A DNA stretch of 64,000 bases from Chrysomallon squamiferum (GCA_012295275.1 CM022669.1:8236989-8300988), one strand, 5' to 3'. Positions 24,177-37,910 are shown, counted from the first letter of the stretch. A program made the numbers and translations. The notes: generated by a model not told the origin, from the letters alone.

Positions 24177-25105
24177 ACACCAACCACATTTTATATTTTA
24201 AATATAAATGTAATTTGAAACACTTTTTGATATGGCAGTATATAATGTAATGTAACACCAAAAACATTTTATATTTTAAATATAACTATAAATATAATTT
24301 GAAACACTTTTTAATATTGCAGTATATAATGTGATTTAACACCAAACGCATTTTATATTTTGAATATAACTAACTATAAATGTAATTTGAAACACTTTTT
24401 GATATGGCAACATATAATGTAATTTAACACCAAACACATTTTATATTTTGAATATAACTAACTATAAACGTAATTTGAAACACTTTTCGATGTGGCAATA
24501 TATAATGCAATTTAACACCAAACACATTTTATATTTTAAATACAGCTATAAATATAATTTGAACCACTTTTTAATATTGCAGTATATAATGTTATTTAAC
24601 ACCAAACGCATTTTGCATTTTAAATATAACTAACTGTAAATGTAATTTAAAACACTTTTTGATGGTGCAATATATAATGTAATTTAACACTAAATACATT
24701 TTATATTTTAAATATAACTAACTATAAATATAATTTTAAACACTTTTTAATGTGGCAATATATAATGCAATTTAACACCAAACACATTTTATATTTAAAA
24801 TACAACTAACTATAAACGTGATTTAAAACACTTTTTGATGTGGCAATATATAATGCAATTTAACACCAAACACATTTTATATTTTAAAATACAACTTTTT
24901 AATCCTAATTTACTCACTTTTTGATGTGGCAATATATAAAGCAAATTTAACACCAAACACATTTTATATTTTAAATACAACTTTTTAATCCTAATTTACT
25001 CACTTTTTGATGTGGCAATATATAAAGCAAATTTAACACCAAACACATTTTATATTTTAAAATACAACTTTTTAATGCTAATTTACTCACTTTTTGGTTC
25101 GGCAG
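24177..25105 (+). repeat. Satellite array, 84-88 bp unit, eleven copies
   Basis: The unit begins ACACCAAACACATTTTATAT and contains CACTTTTTGATRTGGCAATA just before the next unit. Unit starts are at 24177, 24255, 24339, 24427, 24515, 24599, 24687, 24775, 24863, 24950 and 25036. Most spacings are 84-88 bp. The last copies share a variant middle (CTTTTTAATCCTAATTTACT), and copies at 24339 and 24599 share the variant CAAACGCATTTT. That suggests three-unit blocks were duplicated. Confidence 0.92.
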
Positions 25106-26819
25106 ATGTGATGTTTATCACTTCAGACACTTTAAGCTCTTGTTGGGCAGTGAGTATAACTCTATTACACACTGTTACCGAGGGTTTTTATTTCATTAAG
25201 CTCTAGTTTTTGTGGGACGGAGGGAAACTGCCACAGTTTAAGGATTTTAAAAGTGAGGTGTACAAAAGTGTTTTGATGAAGAATAATGCATGCTAATTGC
25301 ACATGACATCTCATCACACTGGTTTGTTCATGCACGTGCATGCGTGCGTGTGTCTGTTTCGTAATTCACGTAATTACATTTTTCAGTCGTTTTAAGCTGA
25401 ATCTGCTTTTTTTTTTTTTTTTTTTTATGACTAAGCTTTGAAGAAGAAGAAAAAATTCTTTGTGCAGAGTGGAATAAAAAAAAAAAGAAAGAGCCAAATT
25501 AATTTATTATTTGCAGATGAAATCGTGTGATAGTTTTTGAAATAATATTGTTACATAAAGAAATTAATGAGAGCAAAAAAATTTCTTTTTAGTTTCTTTT
25601 AAAAGTATCGATGCTTTCTTAATAATTAATTTGCTGTCTGCAGATGAAAAGAGTTGATTTTTTTTTTAAATAAAAAGAAAATATATTGAATCAGATAAAT
25701 TAAAGTGGTAAAAATAAATCTAATTTTGTTTTTGTAATTCTTTTTGAAATATTATTTTATTATTTTCTGATGAAATGGTATAATTAAATAAAACTTAAAA
25801 AAAAATTTTTATATCAGGGAAATTAACATGGTAAATTGAATCCAATTAATATATTTTTTTTAATTACTAATATTTGTTCAGTTTTTTTTTATGTAGATGA
25901 TTGGTTTGAGGTATTTTTTTTTTTTAAATCAAAAGAAAAAGAAAAAGTTCTTGAAATCAAACAAATTAAACTGAAAATTAAACTGCATTAGTTTCTTTAA
26001 AAAACATTAAAATATTTCTAAATAGTCAGTTTATTATTTATTTGTAAATGAAATACTCCATTATTTTTAAACATTAAAAAAAATGTAAAATACAAAAAAG
26101 TAAAAAAAATATTAAGAAAATCAATAAAATAAGAAAAAAAAAAAAGCCAATAATAAAACCTTTAACATAATATTATATATTTTTTGGCAATCATTTTCGA
26201 ATGAATAAAATAAGATTTAAATGGCATAAAAAAAAGATTTATGTTGCTGAAAACCTTATTTTAAGAAAATACACAATTAGACACAAAATATTTTAAAAAT
26301 ACATCATCTTCCATTTGCATTATGTCAAAAATAATAACAAGTGATGCATATAATATCTTTTTTAATGAATATTTTTACCTCATGCAAACTATTTTAGATT
26401 TATTCTGATTTGTACATGCTTTTAACTGCGGAAACAATTTTCAGAACTTGAAATGGGTTTGTACAAGAATTATTTTACAAATTTCAGTCTGTGTAGATCC
26501 TCTGTTTTTTTTTGTTTTTTTGGTTTCTTTTTGGGGTTTTTTGTTAATGTTTTTCTATTTTTTCTTTGCTAATTAGGACTAATTTATTTTCCAGACTTGT
26601 TTTCTTTTCACAGATGGAGGTAATAATGAACATTGGAAAACAATTTTTTTGTTAATAAAACTATCAAAACAAAACCCCACGAAAGTGAAAAAAAATGAAA
26701 AACAAAAAACAAATACACTAATAAAAGAAAGGAAAATAGCAAATAAATAAAATAAAATAAATTAATTTATAAAAACATAAGATGTTTTAAATGTGAAACA
26801 TTTATATCTTTCTCTGTCT

Positions 26820-26824
<5 letters not shown>

Positions 26825-26876
<52 letters not shown>
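26825..26876 (+). repeat. (CT)26 microsatellite
   Basis: Perfect CT run. Confidence 0.95.
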
Positions 26877-26879
<3 letters not shown>

Positions 26880-27769
26880 TTGTGTCTGTGTGTGTGTGTC
26901 TAACATTTATATATTTTATATTTTTTAAGAATAGAGTTCTGAAGCTAATTTGTAGTGATTAGTTTTTTTAATATTCAAAATTAAACTGGCATTCAAGGAA
27001 CAAACTTGTTTATGGAAATGTTTAATTCTAGCTGGCAGTAGAAAATTATTAATTTTCTTTTTGTATGTTTTTCTTTCTGGATTTAGGCAAATTGATCAGC
27101 TGTTTGTAATTTCCTTTTTCACTTCATTTTTTTTTTTTTTCTGTTACATTTCTTATTTAATTTTTTAGATTATATTTTCTTTCTATGAAAAAAAAAAAAA
27201 AAAAAAAGAAAAACGTAGAATATAGAAAGAAAAAAAAAGAAATGTTAAAAGTGCACAAACCTCTTAATCTAAAAATCCTTAACATAATCTTTTTTTTTCT
27301 TTTTTGGAGTGTTTTTTTCAGCATACTGACATATTTTGATTTTTAAAATCCAGTAAAACATCTGTTTTATTTATTTAATTTTTTTTTTTTTTTGAAATTT
27401 AAATTCCTTATAAACCAAATGTTTTCAACTTGCATCAGTGAGTTTGTGTATCTGGTGTTAAATAACTCAGTTTAAAGTTAGCAAATGTTGCTCTGAAATC
27501 AGGTTAATGGTTTCTGACAAACTAATTTTTCTATAAAAGTCAAAACCGCCTGCCAACCGCAGCGCTGGATTACACAACTACAAGTTCAAAGATTCGTCAC
27601 AGGTTGATCTTTATTGTTTCTGACATCTTCAGCATGTTTCTATCCAAGTTCTAATTATTGCTTGATAATTAAATTTTTAAAGAGCTGAACAATTTTTTTT
27701 TTAACCATTTTTTTTTTTTTTTTTTTAACATTACTAAAACACATTGAGTTATCAGATGAGTCCTTGTTT

Positions 27770-27910
27770 GGGTTGATTATTGGGTAATTTCCTGTTCCAA
27801 TCCTAGCTCCGTACTAGTCATTTCAAAGTGAATGTGTAATATGTTTTCCTGCCTGTGAGAAGGTTCATCTAAAGGATCTCTGTCTAGCTGCTAGTTAGTA
27901 AGAGTAGTCT
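27770..27910 (+). mobile_element. Relic of a SINE-like interspersed element (longer copy)
   Basis: In order: GGTAATTTCCTGTTCCAATC, CTCCGTACTAGTCATTTCAAA, TTTTCCTGCCTGTGAGAAGG and AAAGGATCTCTGTCTAGCTG. The same series of motifs is remembered from the mollusc-wide element cited for the 3400 copy, here about 140 bp long. Substitutions are spread throughout, which points to an old insertion. An AAAT microsatellite (27950-27981) follows shortly after and could derive from its tail. Confidence 0.4.
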
Positions 27911-27949
27911 TGAAATCATTGCAGCTTGTTTCTTCTATCATATACAACA

Positions 27950-27951
27950 AA

Positions 27952-27981
<30 letters not shown>
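27950..27981 (+). repeat. (AAAT)n microsatellite
   Basis: Eight AAAT units followed by an A run. Confidence 0.95.
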
Positions 27982-27982
<1 letters not shown>

Positions 27983-28980
27983 AAAAAACATGGCATGACT
28001 GTTAACATTAATCTTCTGAAATATAATTCAGAAAAATATCCACATTTGGAATCACTGATGATAAATTTCTGTTTAACTGATGTTAGTTTTAATTTATAAC
28101 ATATAACATATCCTAACAGCAGACATTTAATTTGTTATTCATTCATTCATTTGTTATTAATCCATAAATACTAATTTACTTTATTAAATTATTTATTTCA
28201 TGGTCAGTCTATTTGTTCAGTCATTTGTTCAGTCAGTGTTTGTTTGTTTCCTTTCATTCATTCGTGTCTGAAGGAACACAGATCACACAGTGATATAACC
28301 CACATTTGTGACTGAGTGTCACAAGAAATAATTATACTTGTTACTACAGGAGGATGTAAAGAGTTTGTCCAGGAAATTACCAATTAGTTATGAACCCATT
28401 ATTAAATTCTTATTGCTCTATGTTCTTTTGATATGTCTATAGCCTTACTTAACCAATTCAAAACTGTAAAGAGGAAAAAAAAAAAAAAAATGAAGAAAGA
28501 AGATTAAAAAAGATGCAGAAATAATTTTAAAAAAGTATTTTAAATTATTAATTAAGAATGGAAAATATTTTAAAAATGAGAATTAAAAAATGGAAGAATT
28601 TGAAAAAAGAAGTATTAAAAATGAAAGTTTTTTTAAAAAAGAATACTTATGTGTAGAAGAAATTTGAAAATCAAAATGGACAATTAAGAAAGGAAAAAAA
28701 AAAAAAAAAAGAGTGAGAAAAAGAGAACTAAATGGAACTTGATTATTGAAATGAACAAGTGCATGGTTTGAAGAAGGAAATGCAGTTTGTAAAATAAGTT
28801 GTTTAAATTGCTGCTTCCCTTGTTGAAAGAAAAATAAAACCAATCGGACTGCAGGTGTGAATTACATAACATTCTGAGTGTGAGAAAAACTTGATTTGTT
28901 CTTCTGTACATCGTGAGAAAAAAAAAAAAAATAAAAAAAAAGAACAAATTTAATAAGAGGAAGAAAAGATGAAAATTTAA

Positions 28981-29069
28981 AAATATGTGGTTTTAGTCTT
29001 AGACTTTTGTTAATTCGTTCATTTATTAAAAATATGGGGTTTCAGTTTTATTAATTCGTTCATTTATTA
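28981..29069 (+). repeat. Short tandem duplication, about 45 bp, two copies
   Basis: AAATATGNGGTTT..AGT..TTAATTCGTTCATTTATTA occurs twice in a row, the second copy a few bases shorter. Confidence 0.75.
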
Positions 29070-31224
29070 CTAATTCAGAGTAATAGTTGTAAAGCTAATG
29101 ATGTACAAAGTACATTAATGGTAGCGCAGTATATTTATCTCGACATTTGGGGCTCATTAAATACCATGCTGTGCCACCGAGAGCTGTAATGTTTACCTGC
29201 ATTTAACAGATGGCCACATAAAGAGTTTACCTCTGTAATTACCTATAACCTCTTTTTTTTTTCTTGTATAAAGATTCTTTTTGCTCTGATCTTTCTTGTG
29301 TGTTACCAGATTGATCCATTTAAAGTGAGTCATTCTGCGATTCTGATGGTTTGATTCTAAATTAAGGTTATCTGTAAACAAGAACAAAAACATCTCTTTT
29401 ATGTGATTTATCTTTTGAACAGACAAAAAAGTTCCTCTTTAAACTTTGACAAATAAAGAGGATGAAGAAGAAAGAAGAAATGAAAAGAAAGAAAAACAAA
29501 AAAGGGTTTTACTTTATATCCTTTAAATCACAATTTCGTCAATCATTTCATCGACAGTTTTAGATAATTTTTGTCATTATTTGGGACGGAATCTTTGAAG
29601 GAAGAATAAAACAAAAACAAAAATGGAATTTTTTTTTGTCTCATCTTAACATATAAAACACTCGAAATAATTTTTAGATTCTTTTGATTATGTCTGTCCA
29701 TAACTTGCCAAAGACTGCATTAAGATCTGAATGTGAATTATTTTATTACTTGCTGTGGTTCCTCTGCAGTAACATAAGAAGTTTAAAGATAATCAAAGAG
29801 AAGTTTATTACATAATGCTCAGATCTTCTGCATATTGCTTGAATTGAGATTTGCCAGTCAGTTTGTATAGAGATACATTCACACTGACATGGTGAGAAGA
29901 CTTTGAAATTTGGTCTGTTGGTATGTGAATCAGTTTAAAGATTTCAAAACTGAGGTGTTAGTGATGAATCCTACAAGATTAGCTCTGGCTGTTTTGTTTC
30001 AAATAATATTTTAATGTAGTGGTTTTCTGTTTGTTGGAAATTTGTTTTACGTTTCTGTTTCAGTGATATGTGATATTAATTAATTGATTAGAGGAACTAT
30101 GAAAGAAAATTAAACAACAACAACAACAGACAAAAAGAAACATACAAACCAAGACAGAATAAATTTGAAAATAAAGCAAAATAAAATAAAAGAACAAATC
30201 TCCATGACAACAACAGAGCAGCAAATAAACAACAACAACAAAACAACAGCAACAACAAATAAACCAATAAAAACCAAAGAGAAATTAATAAAAAGCAAAA
30301 TAACAACAGTGGTTATTAGATACATGTCATCAAACCAGAACTGGTAAAAGAAATATTCCATAAATTTGTCTAAACTGGTGAAGCCTGAAATATGATTTAT
30401 TGCAGAAGCTATCTTTCCATCAAGTAATAAAGTGAAATCTGTGTATTAAAAAGAACACCATGTTACGACTCTGTGCTGTTGCATATCTGAGTTATCGCAC
30501 ACCGTGACTTTCACCAGTTACAGTATTTCTTTTAACCTCTGTCCAAGATGAAACAAGTCAGCCACAAAACAGCATGTTTTATTATCCTCTCCGTGATCCA
30601 GCCAGTGTTTTTGTGTGTCAACTTGTGTGTAATAAACTCGCTGATGTTTGCACTTCACAATAAAGTCTGCGAGAATTACCGTCATTTTGTGTCCTCGCTG
30701 TCTAACGAGTTTGTCTGATCAATATTGCACTGGAAACACTGCAGCTGATGTTAAAAACCACTGTTTGATACAAGGCAGGTGTGAGATATGATTATTAATA
30801 AACACCTTGCTGTTGGCTGCAGTGAACCTACCATTTCTGAGTGTCTTTATCGAAGATATGAGTATAATTAGATGTATATATATTTAGATGGGTTTTAATT
30901 AGTTGTGTGTATCTAGATGTATATGTGATCTTGTCCTTGATAAACCAGTTTACAAGAAGACACTGTCAATAAATAATTTATTTGTTTTCAATTATCTTTA
31001 GACTGGCAATCCAAAACAGTGTAAAACAGAAGTGTTTATGTTGTTGTTTTATTTATAATGTTCTTTTACTTACTTCTGTCATGACAGAGAGGATAAACCC
31101 ACAGTGTAGTTAATCATAGCTTTTAACTGAACAGACTTATTACAGACTGACAGACAAGCATACAGACAACAGACCAGAAGACCAAACAGACACAAACACA
31201 TATCAAAACAAAAATCTTCATTTC

Positions 31225-31500
31225 TTTTACTAACTTACTAATTAGTTTAGATATGCTACAACACGAAACTACCAACTCACTAACAGTAACTAAGTCAAAA
31301 TTTGACCAGTTGCTACTATGCAAGCTTCTAACCTACTAACAACTGAGCAGTGATCTTTGAATACTGCTAACCTTCTAACAGTAAATCACTGTAAGCTCAG
31401 CTGCTAACCTGCTAACCACTCAGAGTGAGCAAAGATGCTAATTTCCTAACACTAAATGACATCACTGTGAGTTCAGCTACTAACTTGTTAACTGACAGAG
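31225..31500 (+). repeat. Degenerate repeat rich in CTAAC motifs
   Basis: Many copies of CTAACNTRCTAAC, spaced irregularly at about 20-60 bp, with recurring CTGAGCAGTGA / CACTGTRAGYTCAGC segments. It looks like an old minisatellite. Confidence 0.5.
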
Positions 31501-31842
31501 TCAGTGTGAGAACAGAAATCTGAGAATAACATCAGCAGACTTTGTTTACTTGGAAGAGAGCCTGAATACTGTGATACATACATTATCACACTTACCACAC
31601 TCTCTGGTAACAGTACACACATACTCAGTCACTTTCTTAGCTGAAGAGAATTCGAAAATGAATGAAACACATTCATCGCGATCCTGTACACACACTTTAT
31701 TCTGACACTAAAAAAAAAAAAAAAAAAAAAAATAAACAAAAATAACAATAAAAAAAAAAAAAAAAAAAAGAAGAAAAGACATGTAAAAAAATGAAAAATT
31801 TTGTTTTGGCAATAACAGATTGTTGCAGTCATATCTATATGT

Positions 31843-31853
31843 ATATCTATATC

Positions 31854-31894
<41 letters not shown>

Positions 31895-31900
31895 ATATAT
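31843..31900 (+). repeat. (ATCT)n microsatellite
   Basis: ATCT array with imperfect edges. Confidence 0.95.
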
Positions 31901-32381
31901 CACACCCAATTTGTTATGTTATAAAATTATATGCTAAATAATTGACTGCTTGCTGACTGATTCCATGATTTATTATTGTTATCTGTGACAGATCTCAAGT
32001 ATATATAATTTCACTTGTGCTATGTGATATGTAATTCACACAATGAATACCATATATTAATTATATTCCTGTTTGCTTCATTAAATTAACCTTTGTTATC
32101 AGAAGACATGAAGCAGTCAGTGAGTGTGTGGTAAAATGTCTGTGTGTTATGTATGTTTTGTGACAGTGAGGGGTTAAGTATTTCAGATATACAATGGCTG
32201 CCTGTGTTATTTTTCACATAGAACACAGACACACCAGTAATAACTGTCCACAGTGATAGATGAATGGATTGTATCCCAAACCCAGACTTCTTTTTACATC
32301 ATTTTAATTTCATTTTTATTGTTATCGTACATGTTGCTGTCATCTGTGTGTAAGTATGTGTCTGATTCACCCCAGTGTCTG

Positions 32382-32412
32382 CCTGTCTGTCTGTCTGTCT
32401 GTCTGTCTGTCT
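32382..32412 (+). repeat. (CTGT)n microsatellite
   Basis: Seven to eight CTGT units. A CT-rich pyrimidine tract follows at about 32600-32750. Confidence 0.9.
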
Positions 32413-33781
32413 TTGCTGGATTCATTTTACCATTGGGGGGGGTCTCTTGTTCTGTCATTTTTTTTCTTTTCTTTCATGTCTTTATTCCTTCTTTCTATTT
32501 CTCCATCTGTTGATCTTCTTATTTTCTTTCTCACTTTCTCATATTTCCGTTTCATTGACTTTTCTAAATCCTTTTCTGAATCTCTGACTCAATGTCTTTT
32601 CTCTCTGTCTTTCTCTTTTTTTTTTTTTTCTGTCTCTTGTCTATCTTTCCCTCTTCATCTATCTTTCTCGTTATCTCCTTCTCTCTCTTCTTCTCTCTCT
32701 TTCTGTCTCTCTGTCTCTCTCTCTGTGTTCTCTCTTCCATCCCCTTCCCCATTTTATAAATCAATGTCTGAAACTCCTATCAATCAATCCCCGGTTACCG
32801 AAAGACAGTTTAAACTCCTCTCGACAACAAAAGCCGGTGTTATCTTTGTCACACTGTATTTACACTCACACACACATAGCTGCATTATTAACCCACTACT
32901 TTCATTACTGTTTTTGGCTTTTCACTTACATCAACATCACCTATGTCAGCATTCTTATTGTCCAGGATGTCTGCATGTCTGCTGCCAGTGAACTGGGACT
33001 GCCATTTTCAGGAAGTGGCGCTGTTTGTCTTAATTATTCTTGGCTACTGTGGCCAGACTTCCGTGGCCAGTCGGTTACCACAAGAACTCCTCATGTGCAG
33101 CAGTTGCTGAATTCAGCCAGCACTGTTGTGGAGGACTGTCACTTCTCATTCTCAAGTTCAGGGCTCTCAGATTCTGAGAGACTTTTTTCAGGTCAGCGGG
33201 TTTTTAGTTGCAGTCAGATTTTTGTCACTTTTTTTTTTCTGAAGTTAATCAATTTGGTCTGATGCTGCTGTTTGGATTGGATTCTTGCAGCAGTTTTTCT
33301 TTATTTTAATCTTCTTTTTTCTTCTTCTTTTTTGATTTAAGAAAATAAAGAGAATACTACCTTGTCTGGTTAAATAACAACAACAAAAACAATAACTACT
33401 AATAATAACAATAAAACAACAATAATAACAACAATAATGATTAAATAACAATAATAATAATATTAAATCATCCAAAAAAAAACAACCAGTACCTCCAACC
33501 ACCTTAAACAACAACAATTAGACAGAAATTTATAAGAAATGAAATACAAATTGAAAGAAATCTTATCTGATATGTTGTTTAACTGATGTTGTATGTATCA
33601 GCAAACAACAAGAATTTTCTTGTTCACAACTGAACAACACCCACACTCAGACAAAACACACCGGACTCACTCTAGTTTTGTGATCCTTCTTCCTAATGGC
33701 TCACTTCCACTGTAACAATGCCTTAGTTTTCTGTGTGTGTAGGTAGAGAAAGATCTGCTGACCTTGTACGTGTGTGTGTGT

Positions 33782-34038
<257 letters not shown>

Positions 34039-34369
34039 TTGAAAGAAAAAACAAGACAAAAAAACAGACACACACAGAGCATAATGATTGTGGGATTGTT
34101 TGAGTAAGTGAAATTGAGAAAGGGAAACACAGGGCAGTGACAGAGAGTGACATTGTGTGGAATGAAAGAATTAAATAAGAACAAATGTGTTTAAATGGAA
34201 TACTTGTATAATACAAGTGTCCATGTGTGTATATTTCTGTCTGTGTGCCAATGCAGGTTTAATATGAATCTGTGGGTTGATACTACTACCAGTGCAAGAA
34301 GAAAGCTGTTGACTGTTAGTGCTTACTAAGCTAGGACTGTACAGCTGTGGTGTGTTTCTTTTCAAGTGT

Positions 34370-34480
34370 ATCCGTCAGGACTGGAGGGCTGAGGGTGGTG
34401 TCTTGACAAAGTATCAGAGTTCAAAACTCCCAGCAGGCACACAACCAGTCCCTTGTTCTCTCACAAAACACTTGCACCTG
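34370..34480 (+). mobile_element. Possible tRNA-derived SINE relic
   Basis: GGTGTCTTGACAAAGTATCA followed by GAGTTCAAAACTCCC has the spacing and form of the anticodon-to-T-arm half of a tRNA-like head. The following GC-richer body extends to about 34590. No acceptor stem is visible. Confidence 0.25.
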
Positions 34481-35429
34481 TACTATCACCTAATTACCAG
34501 AGTCTGGACAGCACATGTTAAAGAAACACTGCAGTCTTATTTTAAAGTGTGTGAGGACTTGGGTTCTGTCCTCCTTGGTGGTTACATCACTATAGCTAAT
34601 TCTTTAGTGTTCATTGTTTACTGTTCTTTTTGAAAATTTTAAAGTTATGATATTTAGAATGTTTGTAAAATGTTTCTTTTTTAGTATAAACTTTATAATT
34701 CAGTATCATCTGCAATGTTTCCAGTGTAATATTGATCAGACAAACTCATTAGACAGCTAGAAAACAAAATGACAGTGTGTCTCAGACTTTAACTACTGCT
34801 GTAAAAAGAGATATTTATAAATAAACATGTACTGTCTTTTTGATGGTGACATTTAGCCTATTGTTATTTGAACTTGAAACATTAGTTTCATTATTTACAT
34901 TTATATATATATATATATATATTTTTTTAAATACTAATAAAGAATAATATTTTCATTGATTCCTCAAAAGAGACTGAACTCACAACCTCTCTAATTCAAT
35001 TGTACACAATTTCCATTTTACGAACATTAAAAGCAGAAAAAACACCCCAAAAATACCACAAACGGATAATAAAAACTAAAATAAAACATGAAGAAAGTAA
35101 CAAAATAATTAATCCATTAACTTATACAGAACATAATTTAGTTAACTCTTCATTATTACTTTGAAAAAAAAAAATCTCAAACCTGAATGAATATAAAATT
35201 TGTTTTCTATGTTCAAAAAATATCCCCATAAAGCTCTTTAATAAATAAATTCCCAGATCTCGGACAAGAAATTTAATTTTGTTATGTATCTCTTGATGTC
35301 AATATTCAGAGCTTCTGGAAATTTGATCTGTAATTGGCCAGTGAAGTACTGAAAAATCTGAGAGCTTAAAAAAAAAAACTCTACCATTCTCAGTCCATAA
35401 CAAATCAAATATCAGAGATATTCTCTTCT

Positions 35430-35820
35430 TTCTTATTCTTCAGACATGATCCTCTGAGAGATCTCCGCTAAAATTGCTGGCATCATGTCATTAGTAAATG
35501 TATAATTCATTTTGAAGATGGGCAAATTGGACGAGAGAGCGAGAGTGATCATTTTGCATGAGGCTGACAAATCTTTGTTGATATTATATCTGCAGAACAT
35601 GATCTAACTTGGGCTGGGTATTACAGAAACTGCTGTTTGAAAAGCTGAGCGTTTAATTTTTTTTTTTTATTTTTTTTTTTGGGCTTTGAGTTGACAAAAA
35701 GCTGCTCAGATGGAGAATGGTGTTGAGTTCTGGAGAACGTGTAATTTTCATAAATCATCACGGAAACGAGATTCGGCTTTTAGTGGACTGAATATAAAAA
35801 ATATGTTTTCTTATCAAGAA
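35430..35820 (+). promoter_or_regulatory. Non-repetitive island, candidate regulatory element
   Basis: Apart from T runs near 35660-35680, the segment is complex and unlike the surrounding simple sequence. It includes TTTTGCATGA (POU-like, about 35553) and ACAAATCTTTGTTGAT (SOX-like, about 35567). It is only a candidate by composition. Confidence 0.2.
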
Positions 35821-35845
35821 CACTCTTCTGATTAGTTTTAAAATG

Positions 35846-35914
<69 letters not shown>
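35846..35914 (+). repeat. Poly-A run, 69 bases
   Basis: The longest homopolymer in the window. No retroposon body was recognised upstream. The length should be treated with care, as assembly of such runs is unreliable. Confidence 0.85.
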
Positions 35915-35915
<1 letters not shown>

Positions 35916-36224
35916 AAGAAGAAAAAAGTAAAGGACATTTATTTATTTAGGTTTTTTTGTCACAGAGCAGTTCCATGTTTTTAAATAGATGTGTGGCTGA
36001 ACCATTTTTTTATTTCCCAAAAGATTCTTCAATAAGTATTTGAAAATTTTCTTTTCATCAGTGAATAAACGAATGTAGACATGTTAAACATGTTTATATT
36101 AATAGTTAATAAGTGTCAGGTATATATATAACTTCTGTAACAGTGATATGAAATAGAATACTTGAAACTTGCAGTAACTCTCATTTTAAAGACATCTGTT
36201 GCTGTTCTGGGGACTATTCTTTAA

Positions 36225-36420
36225 AATAAGCAGCCAAGATATTTTTGGTACAAACTTTACCCACTGACCAGAACCTATCCACCAGTCCAGGTACATAAAC
36301 ATTTTGTTCCCCACCTGTCCAGTTATTTTATACAAAGTGTTTTCTACACTTCCACTTACTATAAACAGTGTATTTCGTACCCATCCAGTTATTATAAACA
36401 TTATTTCAACTGGCCAGCTA
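36225..36420 (+). repeat. Degenerate tandem repeat, CCAGTTATTATAAACA-like
   Basis: Three to four diverged copies of CATCCAGTTATTATAAACAT, with variations, in about 190 bp. Confidence 0.45.
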
Positions 36421-36907
36421 CAAGATGCCCATTAAACTCATTTCTTGTGTTACAGTTGTTTTTGTGTGTGTGTGTGTGTGTGTGTGTTTTTTTGTTACAA
36501 ACATGGACAGAGAGATACATGAACCAGGTGACCAAATCAAGAAATCCTTGTCTTGATTAAGAAAACACTGTGAGTTTACACTGGGGATGTTTTTGTGGAA
36601 CTTTGAGTCTAATCTTTTCACACAATTAGATAAACTTGGCTTGTTTCAGCTGTGATTTCCAAATAAACTTTTCCAGATGTCTTCCGTCACTCGTACAGTC
36701 TGTCTCCACCTTGTTTGTTGTTGTACGTGCAACTAAACATTTACTGTGATTGACCAAGCTGACCAGTGAGTGGTACATTATCAGCAGATAGCTGCTAAAT
36801 CTGTCAACTGCTGCGAAAGAGCCAAGAATCAAGATAATGGTCACCCATAAAGATTGTGTCTATTTTAATTTATATATATATATATATATATATAATATAT
36901 TTACACC

Positions 36908-36941
<34 letters not shown>

Positions 36942-37781
36942 CATGATAATAAAAAATTAAAAAATAAATCTCTTTAATGAACATAATTTTCTGCTTTACA
37001 TTGACAAACCCTTTTAATCATAATCTTGATTGCTGTCACATAAAAGAAGGATCAAATGCTTTACAAGGTTTTAAATTTGAAATTACTTCCTCATCAAGCC
37101 AGGGGAACATGTTTGAGTATCAAATATCAAGAGCAAACAACAGTGAATGAACTGTCTCTGTCTTGTGCTGCTGAACATAATTTAAAACGAAAACTAAAAA
37201 ATTATGATTTATGGTAAACTGTTTCGCTGTTCTCATAAAATATCATCAACTTCTTTGAAGAGACATTCGAATTGAATCTCATTTTCATAATCACACATCC
37301 TTAATTACATTAATGTCTTTTGTCATCCTGCGTTTATTTTTAAAATTATTGAAGTTGATACTATCATCACTTCAATATGACTGGTATCTGCCTTCATGTA
37401 GTTGCCAGACATCATATTTCAAAATGATGTAGTTAGAATGGGGGCATTTCATTTACTGTGTTAATGTATGTGTGCGATATTAACCTGTATTTCACGACCT
37501 ACGTCATTATACCATTACTGTTCTTCACTAATGGATTTAAAGTTTTGTAATAGAAATTGATCAAACAAAAAAGTTTTTGCTAATTAGAGTACAAATTCTC
37601 TCTGTGTGTGAAATGTGTGTGTGTTTGTGTGTGTGTACAAATGTCTGTCTAAATGTTTGTGTGCAATTATCATTTCATTAGTATATCTTTATTTCTGTCT
37701 GTGTTAATGTAAGTGTTTATATGAATTATTATGTGACAAAATCTTCTTATTCTAACTGTTGTTCTGTTTTTTGTTTTTCAG

Positions 37782-37887
37782 ATCTGGACGTAAAAACATT
37801 CTCTGACTCGAAGGATGGGCTGAACCTGAGGTACTACAGATACCTGTCAGTGGACAGCCTCTCCCAGACTCTCTTTGTTGGTGCTAT
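37782..37887 (+). CDS. Sema2a: Sema2-like exon 2: start of the sema beta-propeller
   Basis: The exon begins after a pyrimidine-rich tract and CAG, and ends at a GTGAGT donor. It carries residues 38-72, and its last two bases (AT) pair with the first base of exon 3 to make Met73. It encodes the first propeller strands: LRYYRYLSVD (53-62) followed by SQTLFVGA (65-72), the hallmark just before the NKIYGL motif in the next exon. In the known sema fold this region forms blade 1. The exon is much richer in G and C than the surrounding intron, and its conserved protein motif makes it secure. It lies between the two giant introns and is isolated by more than 20 kb on each side. Skipping it would change the frame. 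Confidence 0.9.
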
Positions 37888-37910
37888 GTGAGTATATTTA
37901 GTCCACTTTC

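Noticed and set aside
24177-25105. CRISPR-like regular spacing
   Set aside because: The whole 86-88 bp unit is repeated, with no unique spacers, and the context is an animal intron.
32356-32991. A 211-codon open frame on the + strand
   Set aside because: The first two thirds are Ser/Leu/Phe from CT-rich DNA. The last part is mixed, but without motif or splice support.
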